Below the pieces are notes generated by a model, which was given only the letters and a program-made list of their open reading frames with translations, was not told the origin of the DNA and ran no database searches. A stretch of DNA of 64,000 nt from CAZOOK01 sp964581385 (GTDB taxonomy: Bacteria; Pseudomonadota; Gammaproteobacteria; Nevskiales; Nevskiaceae), in NCBI GenBank assembly GCA_964581385.1, contig CAZOOK010000027.1:1-64000 (forward strand), given 5' to 3'. Shown here one piece after another: positions 45,789 to 55,982 of the stretch. The number at the start of each line of letters is the position of its first letter. Position 1 is the first letter of the stretch. The translations under genes and the position numbers were made by a program.

Positions 45789-48700
45789 ATGAACCGCGAC
45801 ACCTTGTTCAAAACATTTCTTCGAACGACCGCCGCGCGTTGTGGCTTTTCTCGCGGCGAGCAAATCAGTCAACAAGAACCCGACGATCAGACGCCGCTGC
45901 GCGCGGAGCTGTTTGGCGCTGAGCAGATGGCGCAACACGGTAAGGCTCTGGCGGGTGCGCATGTTCTGAACGGATCCGGTACGCGTGACCGGCTGTTGAT
46001 GCGGCTGGACGAGAACGAGCAGGTTCTCATCGGAACCTGCAACTTGCTGACGGTAGCGGTCAAAGCGAAGCTTCGGATCTCCCCCGCGGGGGAATGGCTG
46101 CTCGACAACTTCTATCTGATCGAAGAGCAGATCCGCACTGCCAAAAAGCACTTGCCCAAAGGCTACAGTCGGGAACTGCCGCGTCTGGCGCAGGGATCAT
46201 CCCGAGGATTGCCGCGTGTGTATGACCTCGCGCTGGAAGTGATCTCCCACGGCGATGGGCGCGTGGACTCGGAAGTGCTGATTCGTTTTGTGACCGCATA
46301 TCAGACCGTCACGCCGCTCACGCTGGGCGAGCTCTGGGCGATCCCGATCATGCTGCGCCTCGCACTGATCGAAAATCTGCGGCGCGTTGGCGCGCGGATT
46401 AATGCCTCCAGAATTCATTTGAACCAGGCGCAGGGCTGGGCTAACCAGATGTTGGAGATCGCGGAAAGCGATCCGAAGAGTCTGATTCTGGTCATCGCCG
46501 ACATGGCACGGTCGAGCCCGCCGATGGTGAGTCCATTTGTCGCTGAACTTGCCCGTTGTTTGCAAGGTCGCGGTCCCGCTCTGGCTTTGCCGCTCACTTG
46601 GATCGAGCAGCGGCTGGCTGAATCGAGTCTGACGATCGAGCAACTGGTGCTGTCGGAGAATCAGCAGCAGGCGGCGGATCAGGTTTCGATCAGCAATACC
46701 ATCGGCAGCCTGCGTTTCCTGGGGGCGATGGATTGGCGCGTATTCGTCGAGACGATCAGTTCCGTCGAACAGGTTCTGCGGGAGGATATTGGCGGCGTGT
46801 ATGGCGCAATGGATTTCGCCACGCGAGATCGCTACCGGCATGTCGTCGACAGACTTGCTAAGCGCAGCCGCCTGTCTGAAACCGAAATCGCGCGGGAGGC
46901 GATCGGGTTGGCACGTCGCAGCGCCGAGAGCAAAGGTAGCAACGACCATACTGCGCACGTTGGCTTTTATCTGATCGATCGGGGATTTCCGCAGCTGGAG
47001 CACACGGTGGCGGCGCGCTCTTCCGCAATCGAAATTGTGCGCCGATCGATCGGCCGATCGCCGCTGTTCCTTTATCTCGGGGTGATCGCACTGATAACTG
47101 CGGCCTTCGCTGGAGGCTTGCTTTCTCAGGCACATGACGATGGCGTGCACGGCTGGCGACTCGCGCTGCTCGGGATCCCATTGCTGTTGGCGGCGAGCCA
47201 GCTGGCATCGGCACTGGCGAACTGGTTCGCAACCTTGCTGATGACGCCGCAATTGTTACCGCGTATGGATTACTCGCGGGGGCTGCCGACGAACATGCGT
47301 ACGCTCGTGGTGATCCCAACCCTGCTTGGCAGCGCGCAGAACATCGATGAACTGCTCGAAGCGCTCGAAGTCCACTTTCTGGGAAATCGGGACGAGCACC
47401 TGCATTTTGGTCTGCTGACCGACTTTCGTGACGCGCTGGAGGAGACGCTGGTCGAGGATGAACCGCTGTTGCGGCAAGCCCGCAATGGCATCGAGAAACT
47501 CAACGGGAAATATCGAAGTTCGGAGAACGATCGTTTTTTCCTGTTCCATCGTCCGCGCCTTTGGAATCCGTCCGAGCGGATCTGGATGGGCTACGAACGC
47601 AAGCGCGGCAAGCTCGCTGATTTGAATTCGGCACTGCGCGGCAATGGCCTGTACCGCTTCTCGCTGGTCGTCGGCGACATCGGAGCCCTGTCGAACGCCA
47701 GATATGTCATCACGTTGGACACCGATACGCAGCTGCCGCGGGATTCGGCGCGGCAGTTTGTCGCTGCGATGGCGCATCCGCTGAACCGTCCGCGCTACGA
47801 CGAGCGCAGACAGCGCGTCAGTGGCGGTTACGGCATTCTGCAGCCGCGCATGGCCGCGAGCCTGTCCGGAGCGAACCGTTCGCGGTATGCGCAGCTGTGC
47901 GGCAGCGAGCCCGGCATCGATCCCTATACACGCTCCGTCTCCGATGTTTACCAGGACTTGTTCGGCCAAGGCTCGTTCATCGGCAAGGGCATTTACGATG
48001 TGGACGCGTTCGAGCGCGCGCTCAAGGATCGCTTTCCCGAGAACCAAATTCTCAGTCACGATCTCCTCGAGGGCTGCTACGCACGTTCCGGCTTGCTGAG
48101 CGACGTACATCTGTTCGAGGAATATCCTGCTCGCTATCAGACCGACATGAGTCGCCAGCAGCGCTGGATTCGCGGCGACTGGCAGATTGCGCCTTGGGTG
48201 CTGCCATTCGTTCCCGGCCCCAATCGGCTGCGGCGTCCAGTGGCACGTGGTGCGGCAGGACCAAAGACCTGGTTGCGCAACCCGCTGTCAGCACTGTCGC
48301 GTTGGAAGCTAGTCGACAATCTACGGCGCCATCTCGTCCCCGCGGCATTGATGCTGCTCCTGCTGCTGGGCTGGTCTGCGCTGCCGCAGCCGTGGTTCTG
48401 GAGCATGGCGGTGATCGGCGTCGTTCTGATTCCGCCGTTGCTGGTTTCGTTGGTGGATGCGTTCCGCAAATCCGAGGAAATGCTCCTGGGCCAGCATCTC
48501 GCCGCCGTCCTGAGTGCAGCTGGACGCAACTTCGAGCTGGCCGGATTCAGGATCGCATGTCTTCCGTATGAAGCAATGCTCAGCCTCGATGCGATTCTGC
48601 GTACAACCTGGCGCATGTTGATCACGCACCGCGGACTGCTGGAATGGCGCGTGTCCTCAGGCAACGCGGAGTGTGTCAGCACGGCGAGTGGTTCCGCGCC

Positions 48701-51700
48701 ACAAAATCGCCGCATGGAAGCCGCGTCGGAAATGCTAGCTTCCTACCGATCGATGTGGATCGGTCCTGTTGCCGCCGTCGCGGCGGCAGTGGCAGCGAGC
48801 GGGTCCGGACCCGCTGCGCTGGCTGCGGCCGCGCCCATACTGTGCCTTTGGTTTGCGGCGCCTGGCATCGCCTGCTGGCTCAGCCGGCCACTGGTTCGCG
48901 ACGAGGCGAATCTGACCGCCGATCAGACGATCTTCCTGCGCAAGATCGCGCGCAAGACCTGGGTGTTTTTCGAACGCTTCGTCGTCGCCGAGGATCATTG
49001 GCTGCCACCCGACAATTTTCAGGAGCATCCCGGTCCGATGGTTGCGCATCGCACGTCGCCGAGCAATATAGGCTTGGCGTTGCTGGCGAATCTGTCCGCC
49101 TACGATTTTGGCTTTATTCCTGCTGGATCGCTGATCGAGCGCACTACGAATACGTTCCGGACGATGACGGCGCTGGAACGGCATCAGGGACATTTCTATA
49201 ACTGGTACGACACGCTCTCGTTGCGGCCGCTGCCGCCGCGCTACATTTCATCAGTCGATAGCGGCAATCTCGCCGGCCATCTGCTGACCCTGCGCTCGGG
49301 TCTACTGGTGCTGCCGGATCATAAAATTGTGGGCGCACGCCTGTTTGACGGACTTGTCGATACGCTCAACCTTTTCAACGATGTCGCTACCGACGCCTCA
49401 ATCGCAGCGATTCGCGCGCCCATTGCCCGATTGCAGGTTTTGCTGAACGCTGCGTGCGCTTTGCGTCCGGCGACACTGCCGGCGGTATTCGAATGTCTGG
49501 AGTCAATCACCCACTGCGCAGCGACGGTAATCGGCAGCTTCGATGCTGCTGCTGAAAGCGAAGCGGGGGAGTGGGCGCTGGCTTTCCGGCGGCAATGTGA
49601 AGATGCGTTCGGCGAACTGCGATTTCTCGCACCATGGCTCGAATTGCCTGCCGCTGCGAGCAATCTGAGCAAGTTCGTGGTTTCACTGGTCCCGCCGCGT
49701 TTCCCACCGCTTGGGAACATCGATGAAATTCCGACGCTGCGTGAGCTGGCAGAACATGCAACCGACTGGCTGCCGGCCATCGATGCCCGCCTCCATGAGA
49801 CCATGAAGACGGAGGAGCAGAGCTGGTTGATCGAGTGTCGCAGGCTGATTGCGTTGGGCGCGGAGCGAGCGGCCGAACGAATCGGAGCCTGTGAAAGGCT
49901 GGCACAGCAAGCGACCGAATTTGCGACGATGGAATACGAGTTCCTCTACGACAGGGCGCGTCATCTGCTGGCCATCGGCTACAACGTCGATGAGTTCCGG
50001 CGCGATGCCAGCTTCTACGATCTGCTGGCTTCGGAAGCGAGGCTCAGCAGTTTCGTCGCCATCGCGCAGGGACAACTACCGCAGGAAAGCTGGTTTGCGC
50101 TGGGTCGGCTGCGAACCGCCGCCGGCGGCGAGCCGATTCTGGTGTCGTGGAGCGGCTCGATGTTCGAGTATCTGATGCCGCTGCTGGTGATGCCTTCGTA
50201 TGACGGCACACTGCTTGATCAGACCTGTCGCGCGGCGGTGGCGCGGCAAATCAGCTACGGCAATCAGCGTTCACTGCCGTGGGGTGTATCGGAATCCGGC
50301 TACAACACCGTAGATGCAAGCCTCAGCTATCAATATCACGCGTTCGGTGTGGCCGGTCTCGGGCTCAAGCGCGGGCTGGCGGAAGACTTGGTCGTGGCTC
50401 CATATGCTTCAGCGTTGGCGCTGATGGTGGCACCCGAGGCCGCCTGCGCGAACCTGCAGCGATTGTCAGCTTGCGGACTTGAAGGCCGGTTCGGATTTTA
50501 TGAGGCCATCGATTACACGCCTTCACGCATGGCGCGCGGCCAATCCAGCGTCATCGTGCGTTCGTTCATGGCGCACCACCAGGGCATGACCTTGCTGTCT
50601 CTGGCCCATCTGCTTCTCGGCAGACCCATGCAACGGCGTTTCGAATCGAACCCCTTGTTCCAGGCAACTCTGCTATTGCTGCAAGAACGGATGCCGAAGA
50701 ACTCAGTGTTCGAGACGCGCGTTGCCGCGAATTCTGAAGGCAGTGCTTTCGCTGATGCGCCGGAAATTTCGGTGCAGGCGCCCATCGGTCCGAACACGCC
50801 GACACCGGAAGTACAGCTGCTGTCGAATGGCCGCTACCACGTCATGGTTACCAACGCGGGCGGCGGCTATAGCCGCTGGAAAGATTTCGCGGTCACACGC
50901 TGGCGCGAAGACAGTACCTGCGACAACTGGGGCACGTTTATCTACCTCCGCGATGTGGACAGCGGCGAGTTCTGGTCGGTTGCTCACCAGCCGACACTCA
51001 AGCGTGCTGACAGCTACGAAGCAATGTTTTCCGAAGGACGCGCCGAATACCGTCGCCGCGACAACGATGTCGAGACCTATTCCGAGATTGTGGTGTCACC
51101 GGAAGACGACATCGAATTGCGTCGAGTGCGCATCACCAACCGGTCGCGCGCGCGCCGTACGATCGAAGTCACCAGTTACGCGGAAGTCGTTCTCGCGTTG
51201 CCGGCGGCGGACATGATGCAGCCGTCGTTCGGAAATCTGTTTGTGCAGACGGAGATCATCGCCGGTCGCCGCGCGATTCTCTGTACGCGCAGACCGCGCT
51301 CCGTCGGCGAGCACACGCCGTGGATGTTTCATCTGCTGGCGGCGCACGGAACCAACATCGGTGAGGTTTCCTATGAGACCGATCGCATGCGCTTCATCGG
51401 CCGCGGGCACACGATCGCAGCACCGCGGGCGATGAGCGATGACGTCGCGTTATCGGGCAGCCAGGGTTCGGTGCTCGATCCGATCGTCGCCATCCGCTGC
51501 CGCATTACACTGGAAGCCGAACAATCGGCGACGATCGATTGGGTTTCCGGTGCCGCGGACAGCCGCGATGCCTGCATGGCACTGGTCGATAAATACCAGG
51601 ACCGGCATCTCGCCGACCGTGTCTTCGATCTTGCCTGGACGCACAGCGGCGTGACGCTGCGGCAGATCAACGCCAGCGAGTCCGACGCGCAACTCTACCG

Positions 51701-54692
51701 CCGTCTCGCCGGTTCGGTTCTCTACGCCAATGCGACGTTGCGCGCCGAATCCAGCGTGCTCATACAGAATCGGCGTGGGCAGTCCGGCTTATGGGGCTAT
51801 GCGATTTCGGGTGACCTGCCGATCGTGCTGCTGAAGATCGCAGACGGGGCCAACATCGAGCTCGCGCGCCAGCTGATCCAGTGCCGCGCGTACTGGCGTC
51901 TCAAGGGACTGGCAGCGGACCTGGTGATCTGGAATGAGGACCATATCGGTTACCGACAGCGACTTCAGGATCAGATTATGGCGCTGATCGCCACCGGCAC
52001 CGAGGCCCACTCGATCGACCGGCCCGGCGGTATCTTCGTACGCTTCGCCGAACAGATTTCGAACGAAGACCGTATTCTGCTGCAATCGGCGGCGCGCGCC
52101 ATTATTGCCGACACCCGTGGAAGCCTGCTCGAGCAGGTCAACTATCGCACCGTGCGCGACAAAAAAACCGCGCATCTGTCACCGACCCGGACTCATCGTC
52201 CCGAACCCGCGGCAGCGCCTGACAAGCTGCGCCGGGATCTCATCCTCGCCAACAACTTCGGCGGATTCACCACAGATGGGAAGGAGTACGTCATCACCAC
52301 CGCGCAGACGCAAATGACGCCGGCGCCCTGGGTAAACGTGCTCGCCAATCCGAACTTCGGAACGGTCATCTCGGAAAGCGGCCTTGCCTACACCTGGAGC
52401 GAAAACGCACATGAGTTCCGGCTGACGCCGTGGAGCGACGACGCAGTAGGCACATCGGGCGGCGAAGCGCTCTATCTGCGCGACGAGGAGAGCGGACACT
52501 TCTGGTCGCCCACGCCGCTACCGAGCCGGGGCGCGATGCCTTACGTCAGTCGTCACGGGTTTGGCTACAGCGTGTTCGAGCACACGGCGGGTGGCATCCG
52601 TTCCGAGCTGTGGATCTATGTTGATCTGGCGGACACGGTCAAGTTTTCGGTGCTGAAAGTGCGCAATGGATCGGGTCGGGCAAGACGGCTTTCCGCAACC
52701 GCGTATGTCGAGTGGGTGCTCGGCGATCTGCGATCGAAGTCCGCCATGCACGTGGTGACGGAGATTGATGCCACCAGCGGCGCGTTGTTTGCGCGCAACG
52801 CCTACAGCACCGAGTTCGGCGACCGCGTCGCGTTCCTCGATGTTGACGATCTGTCGCGCACGCTGAGCGGTGATCGCACCGAGTTTCTGGGACGCAATGG
52901 CACGCTCGCGCATCCGGACGCAATGACGCGTTCGCGCTTGTCCGGCAGGCTCGGCGCCGCACTCGATCCCTGTGGTGCAATCCAGGTTCCTTTCGAGCTG
53001 GCCGATGGTCAGGAACGCGAGATCATCTTCCGGCTTGGTGCCGGGCGGAATCTCGATGATGCCCGCGAGCTGGCGCGGCGATTGCGCAAAACGGGTTCGG
53101 CGCGCGCTGCGCTTGAGAAGGTGCAGCAATACTGGAAGCGCACACTCGGCGCCGTACAGATCGAAACGCCTGATACGTCCCTTAACGTGCTGACCAACGG
53201 CTGGCTCGTCTACCAGACGCTAGCCTGCCGCGTGTGGGCACGTAGTGGCTTCTATCAATCAGGCGGCGCGTTCGGCTTCCGCGACCAGCTGCAGGACGCA
53301 ATGGCGCTGGTGCACGCGGAGCCGCGATTGCTGCGCGAACATCTGCTGCGTTGCGCGGGACGTCAGTATCCAGAGGGCGACGTTCAGCACTGGTGGCATC
53401 CACCCGTCGGACGTGGCGTGCGCACACGCTGCTCTGACGACTATCTGTGGCTGCCGCTCGCCGCCTGCCGCTATGTGCTGAGCACCGGCGATAGCGGCGT
53501 ACTCGACGAGAGTGTGCCGTTCCTCGATGGCCGCGCGCTCGGCACCGACGAGGAGTCGTACTACGATCTTCCCGGACGCGCCGCGGAGACGACGAGTCTG
53601 TACCAACATTGCGTACGCGCGATCCTGCACGGCCTCCGCTTCGGCGAGCACGGATTGCCCCTGATGGGCTCCGGCGACTGGAACGACGGCATGAATCTGG
53701 TCGGCATTCACGGCAAGGGCGAAAGCGTCTGGCTGGGATTTTTCCTGTACGAAGTGCTGACCTCATTCGCCGAACTTGCGCGACTGCAGGATGATTCTGC
53801 CTTTGTCGAACGTTGCCGCAAGGAAGCGAAGCAACTGCGCAAGAATCTTGCACAGCATGCCTGGGACGGGGCCTGGTATCGCCGCGCCTGGTTCGACGAT
53901 GGTTCGCCGATCGGTTCCTCGATTAATCCCGAGTGCTCGATCGATTCCATCTCGCAGAGTTGGTCGGTGCTGTCCGGCGCGGGCGACACCGAACGCTCGC
54001 GCCTGGCGATGGACGCCATGGACCGCCGCCTGGTGCGCCGCGGACAGGGAGTTATCCAGTTGCTCGACCCGCCATTCGACAAATCGGCGATGAACCCCGG
54101 CTACATCAAGGGCTACGTCCCCGGCGTACGCGAGAATGGCGGTCAGTACACGCACGCGGCGGTGTGGGCCGCCATGGCTTTCGCACGTCTGAGCGACAGT
54201 CGCCGCGCCTGGGAATTGCTGGCGCTGATTAATCCGCTGAACCATGCGCTGACCAAGCAGGCAGTAGCCACCTACAAGGTTGAGCCCTATGTCGTCGCTG
54301 CGGATGTCTACGCGATTTCGCCGCACACCGGCCGCGGCGGCTGGACTTGGTATACCGGTTCGGCGGGCTGGCTGTACCGTCTGATCGTGGAATCGCTGCT
54401 GGGACTGAAGCTGGAAGACGGCAGGCTGCGGATCACGCCCTGTATCCCCGAGGACTGGAAGGCATTCTCCCTACGCTATCGCTATTGCGATACGACTTAT
54501 CAGATTGCCGTTCTGCAAACGCCGGCGGCGGAAGGGACGACCACCTCCACGATCACGCTCGATGGTATCGCGCAAATCGACAGTGCCATTCCTCTGATAG
54601 ACGACCACCAGAAGCATGTGGTCGAGGTGAGAATCAAGCGTGCTCCCTTACTCTTTCAGGAAGCCCTCGACGAGATCGATCTGAAGGTGTGA
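45789..54692 (+). CDS. ndvB: Cyclic beta-1,2-glucan synthase (NdvB/ChvB family)
   Basis: 2967 residues, inner-membrane enzyme that makes and cyclises beta-1,2-glucan from UDP-glucose. Order: N-terminal cytoplasmic region (1-410); membrane helices about 420-480; family 84 glycosyltransferase (about 505-800) with LDTDTQLPRD and QQRWIRGDWQ; more helices about 845-890 and 985-1025; glucoamylase-like region about 1300-1600 (PWGVSESGYNTVD); two GH94-type carbohydrate phosphorylase-like parts, the last with GSGDWNDGMN (D2630, D2633). GH94 in this family controls chain length. ATG 45789 was taken as the first in frame. Size is near the usual 2800-2900. In Rhizobium and Agrobacterium it serves periplasmic osmoadaptation and host attachment. 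Confidence 0.93.
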   Translation: MNRDTLFKTFLRTTAARCGFSRGEQISQQEPDDQTPLRAELFGAEQMAQHGKALAGAHVLNGSGTRDRLLMRLDENEQVLIGTCNLLTVAVKAKLRISPAGEWLLDNFYLIEEQIRTAKKHLPKGYSRELPRLAQGSSRGLPRVYDLALEVISHGDGRVDSEVLIRFVTAYQTVTPLTLGELWAIPIMLRLALIENLRRVGARINASRIHLNQAQGWANQMLEIAESDPKSLILVIADMARSSPPMVSPFVAELARCLQGRGPALALPLTWIEQRLAESSLTIEQLVLSENQQQAADQVSISNTIGSLRFLGAMDWRVFVETISSVEQVLREDIGGVYGAMDFATRDRYRHVVDRLAKRSRLSETEIAREAIGLARRSAESKGSNDHTAHVGFYLIDRGFPQLEHTVAARSSAIEIVRRSIGRSPLFLYLGVIALITAAFAGGLLSQAHDDGVHGWRLALLGIPLLLAASQLASALANWFATLLMTPQLLPRMDYSRGLPTNMRTLVVIPTLLGSAQNIDELLEALEVHFLGNRDEHLHFGLLTDFRDALEETLVEDEPLLRQARNGIEKLNGKYRSSENDRFFLFHRPRLWNPSERIWMGYERKRGKLADLNSALRGNGLYRFSLVVGDIGALSNARYVITLDTDTQLPRDSARQFVAAMAHPLNRPRYDERRQRVSGGYGILQPRMAASLSGANRSRYAQLCGSEPGIDPYTRSVSDVYQDLFGQGSFIGKGIYDVDAFERALKDRFPENQILSHDLLEGCYARSGLLSDVHLFEEYPARYQTDMSRQQRWIRGDWQIAPWVLPFVPGPNRLRRPVARGAAGPKTWLRNPLSALSRWKLVDNLRRHLVPAALMLLLLLGWSALPQPWFWSMAVIGVVLIPPLLVSLVDAFRKSEEMLLGQHLAAVLSAAGRNFELAGFRIACLPYEAMLSLDAILRTTWRMLITHRGLLEWRVSSGNAECVSTASGSAPQNRRMEAASEMLASYRSMWIGPVAAVAAAVAASGSGPAALAAAAPILCLWFAAPGIACWLSRPLVRDEANLTADQTIFLRKIARKTWVFFERFVVAEDHWLPPDNFQEHPGPMVAHRTSPSNIGLALLANLSAYDFGFIPAGSLIERTTNTFRTMTALERHQGHFYNWYDTLSLRPLPPRYISSVDSGNLAGHLLTLRSGLLVLPDHKIVGARLFDGLVDTLNLFNDVATDASIAAIRAPIARLQVLLNAACALRPATLPAVFECLESITHCAATVIGSFDAAAESEAGEWALAFRRQCEDAFGELRFLAPWLELPAAASNLSKFVVSLVPPRFPPLGNIDEIPTLRELAEHATDWLPAIDARLHETMKTEEQSWLIECRRLIALGAERAAERIGACERLAQQATEFATMEYEFLYDRARHLLAIGYNVDEFRRDASFYDLLASEARLSSFVAIAQGQLPQESWFALGRLRTAAGGEPILVSWSGSMFEYLMPLLVMPSYDGTLLDQTCRAAVARQISYGNQRSLPWGVSESGYNTVDASLSYQYHAFGVAGLGLKRGLAEDLVVAPYASALALMVAPEAACANLQRLSACGLEGRFGFYEAIDYTPSRMARGQSSVIVRSFMAHHQGMTLLSLAHLLLGRPMQRRFESNPLFQATLLLLQERMPKNSVFETRVAANSEGSAFADAPEISVQAPIGPNTPTPEVQLLSNGRYHVMVTNAGGGYSRWKDFAVTRWREDSTCDNWGTFIYLRDVDSGEFWSVAHQPTLKRADSYEAMFSEGRAEYRRRDNDVETYSEIVVSPEDDIELRRVRITNRSRARRTIEVTSYAEVVLALPAADMMQPSFGNLFVQTEIIAGRRAILCTRRPRSVGEHTPWMFHLLAAHGTNIGEVSYETDRMRFIGRGHTIAAPRAMSDDVALSGSQGSVLDPIVAIRCRITLEAEQSATIDWVSGAADSRDACMALVDKYQDRHLADRVFDLAWTHSGVTLRQINASESDAQLYRRLAGSVLYANATLRAESSVLIQNRRGQSGLWGYAISGDLPIVLLKIADGANIELARQLIQCRAYWRLKGLAADLVIWNEDHIGYRQRLQDQIMALIATGTEAHSIDRPGGIFVRFAEQISNEDRILLQSAARAIIADTRGSLLEQVNYRTVRDKKTAHLSPTRTHRPEPAAAPDKLRRDLILANNFGGFTTDGKEYVITTAQTQMTPAPWVNVLANPNFGTVISESGLAYTWSENAHEFRLTPWSDDAVGTSGGEALYLRDEESGHFWSPTPLPSRGAMPYVSRHGFGYSVFEHTAGGIRSELWIYVDLADTVKFSVLKVRNGSGRARRLSATAYVEWVLGDLRSKSAMHVVTEIDATSGALFARNAYSTEFGDRVAFLDVDDLSRTLSGDRTEFLGRNGTLAHPDAMTRSRLSGRLGAALDPCGAIQVPFELADGQEREIIFRLGAGRNLDDARELARRLRKTGSARAALEKVQQYWKRTLGAVQIETPDTSLNVLTNGWLVYQTLACRVWARSGFYQSGGAFGFRDQLQDAMALVHAEPRLLREHLLRCAGRQYPEGDVQHWWHPPVGRGVRTRCSDDYLWLPLAACRYVLSTGDSGVLDESVPFLDGRALGTDEESYYDLPGRAAETTSLYQHCVRAILHGLRFGEHGLPLMGSGDWNDGMNLVGIHGKGESVWLGFFLYEVLTSFAELARLQDDSAFVERCRKEAKQLRKNLAQHAWDGAWYRRAWFDDGSPIGSSINPECSIDSISQSWSVLSGAGDTERSRLAMDAMDRRLVRRGQGVIQLLDPPFDKSAMNPGYIKGYVPGVRENGGQYTHAAVWAAMAFARLSDSRRAWELLALINPLNHALTKQAVATYKVEPYVVAADVYAISPHTGRGGWTWYTGSAGWLYRLIVESLLGLKLEDGRLRITPCIPEDWKAFSLRYRYCDTTYQIAVLQTPAAEGTTTSTITLDGIAQIDSAIPLIDDHQKHVVEVRIKRAPLLFQEALDEIDLKV

Positions 54693-54694
54693 TG

Positions 54695-54727
54695 TGCGCC
54701 GGGGCGCAGCCACTCGTTTTTGTTTTT
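54695..54727 (+). terminator. Hairpin and T-rich tract after the glucan synthase
   Basis: TGCGCC (54695-54700), GG, GGCGCA (54703-54708) is a perfect 6-bp stem just past the stop, and a T-rich stretch (GTTTTTGTTTTT, 54716-54727) begins 7 bases later. Spacing is long for a textbook terminator. Confidence 0.4.
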
Positions 54728-54924
54728 GAGCTTATGCCGCTGCAATGCCAGCCGAATTTGAGAACGAAGGAGCGATTGCCCGGTGCGTTGCGGCGGACAC
54801 TTTCTTCTTGCTGCCCGGATCACTAGCGACAGACAGACCTTCGAATCTCCCGCATGCCCTTTCAGGCGGCAACGCAGCGATCAAAGTATTGGCCGACAGG
54901 GCATTCGACGACAGGCCTTAAGAT

Positions 54925-55131
54925 TCAAGACCTGACTTTCTTGGTCGACCGGTTCGCTGCTGTTGTTTCCAGGAAGCCTTCAAGTGTTGCAAAGGCATTC
55001 CGAGCCGCATGCAGCGCTGTATCGGTTCCAGCTGAGTCCGGTGCGTTGTCAACGAGCCGCGATGTTGCACTTTCCAGCTCGTCGATCTGCGATTGAATAG
55101 TTTGAATGAAATCCATTGTGATTTGGTTCAT
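54925..55131 (-). CDS. Small hypothetical protein (68 residues)
   Basis: From ATG 55131: MNQITMDFIQTIQSQIDELE and so on, an acidic, Ala-rich, helical sequence with LETTAANRSTKKVRS at the C-terminus. TTG 55173 is an alternative start. No family recognised. The heptad-like spacing in the first half could form a coiled coil. No good ribosome site is visible before either start. It lies alone between the glucan synthase and the response regulator. The 54728-54924 stretch before it holds nothing certain. Confidence 0.4.
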   Translation of the reverse strand: MNQITMDFIQTIQSQIDELESATSRLVDNAPDSAGTDTALHAARNAFATLEGFLETTAANRSTKKVRS

Positions 55132-55322
55132 TTTTGCTTGTCGCGATTGTCCAAATTCCCATGCCTCCACCAACCACCGTTGATCCGAAGCAAATCATTG
55201 GCCGACAAGGAGCGAGAAAGCAGTAATGATCAGGGAAGTGTTAGTACATGACAATTGGACAAAAGCCTAGATCGACCTAAGCATTTTCTTTATATTCTAG
55301 AAGCTCGGGAAAAATCAAGGCT

Positions 55323-55982
55323 TCAGGGCGTAGCCACGTTGCAGCGAATCGCAAGCCGGACGAGTTGAGCGGCATTTTGCAGGTCCAGTTTTTTCATGAT
55401 GTTGGCGTGATGAACGCCGACAGTCTTGGGACTGATGCTTAGGGCAGCAGCGATCTCGGCAACGGATTGACCTTCCGCGAACCGCTGGAATAATTGGAAT
55501 TCGCGCGCCGAAAGAGTCCGTAGCGGACCGGTGGAGGCACCCGATATCGCATTGTGAATCAGACCGCCGATCTGCGTGGAGTCTATGAAGCGCGTCCCCA
55601 TTGCCACTTTGCGTACGGCTTCCACCATCTGTCCCATACCGCTGGCCTTGGTCAGATAGCCAACAGCCCCGGCTTCCAGCGTTCGCCGTATCACGGTCTC
55701 GTTGTCGTGCATGGTAAACACTAAAATTCGCGCCGCGGGATCCAGGGTCTTCAGACGGCGGATGGTCTCAAGACCACCGATACCCGGCATGCTCAAATCC
55801 AGAATCACCACGTCGGGTTTGAGCTTCACATACGCCGCGCAGGCGGTTTCGCCATCACCAGCCTCGGCCACCACGCAGATTTCAGAAGTGTTCTCCAGCA
55901 TGCGGCGGTAGCCATCCCGTACCACCGGATGGTCGTCCACCAGCAAAACCGAGATCCGCTCAGAGGCCGGGGGTATTTTCAT
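55323..55982 (-). CDS. NarL/FixJ-type response regulator
   Basis: 219 residues. Receiver (about 10-130) with acidic DD (16-17) and phospho-acceptor D62 (VVILDLSMPG), late Lys (GYLTKAS). The C-terminal LuxR-type HTH (about 155-215) reads LSAREFQLFQRFAEGQSVAEIAAALSISPKTVGVHHANIM. A phosphorylation-dependent transcription factor. Its start lies inside the end of the histidine kinase gene (23-base overlap, 55960-55982), so the two are translationally coupled and form a two-component pair. The targets are not visible; the upstream CheB-CheR gene is in the same run. Confidence 0.93.
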   Translation of the reverse strand: MKIPPASERISVLLVDDHPVVRDGYRRMLENTSEICVVAEAGDGETACAAYVKLKPDVVILDLSMPGIGGLETIRRLKTLDPAARILVFTMHDNETVIRRTLEAGAVGYLTKASGMGQMVEAVRKVAMGTRFIDSTQIGGLIHNAISGASTGPLRTLSAREFQLFQRFAEGQSVAEIAAALSISPKTVGVHHANIMKKLDLQNAAQLVRLAIRCNVATP

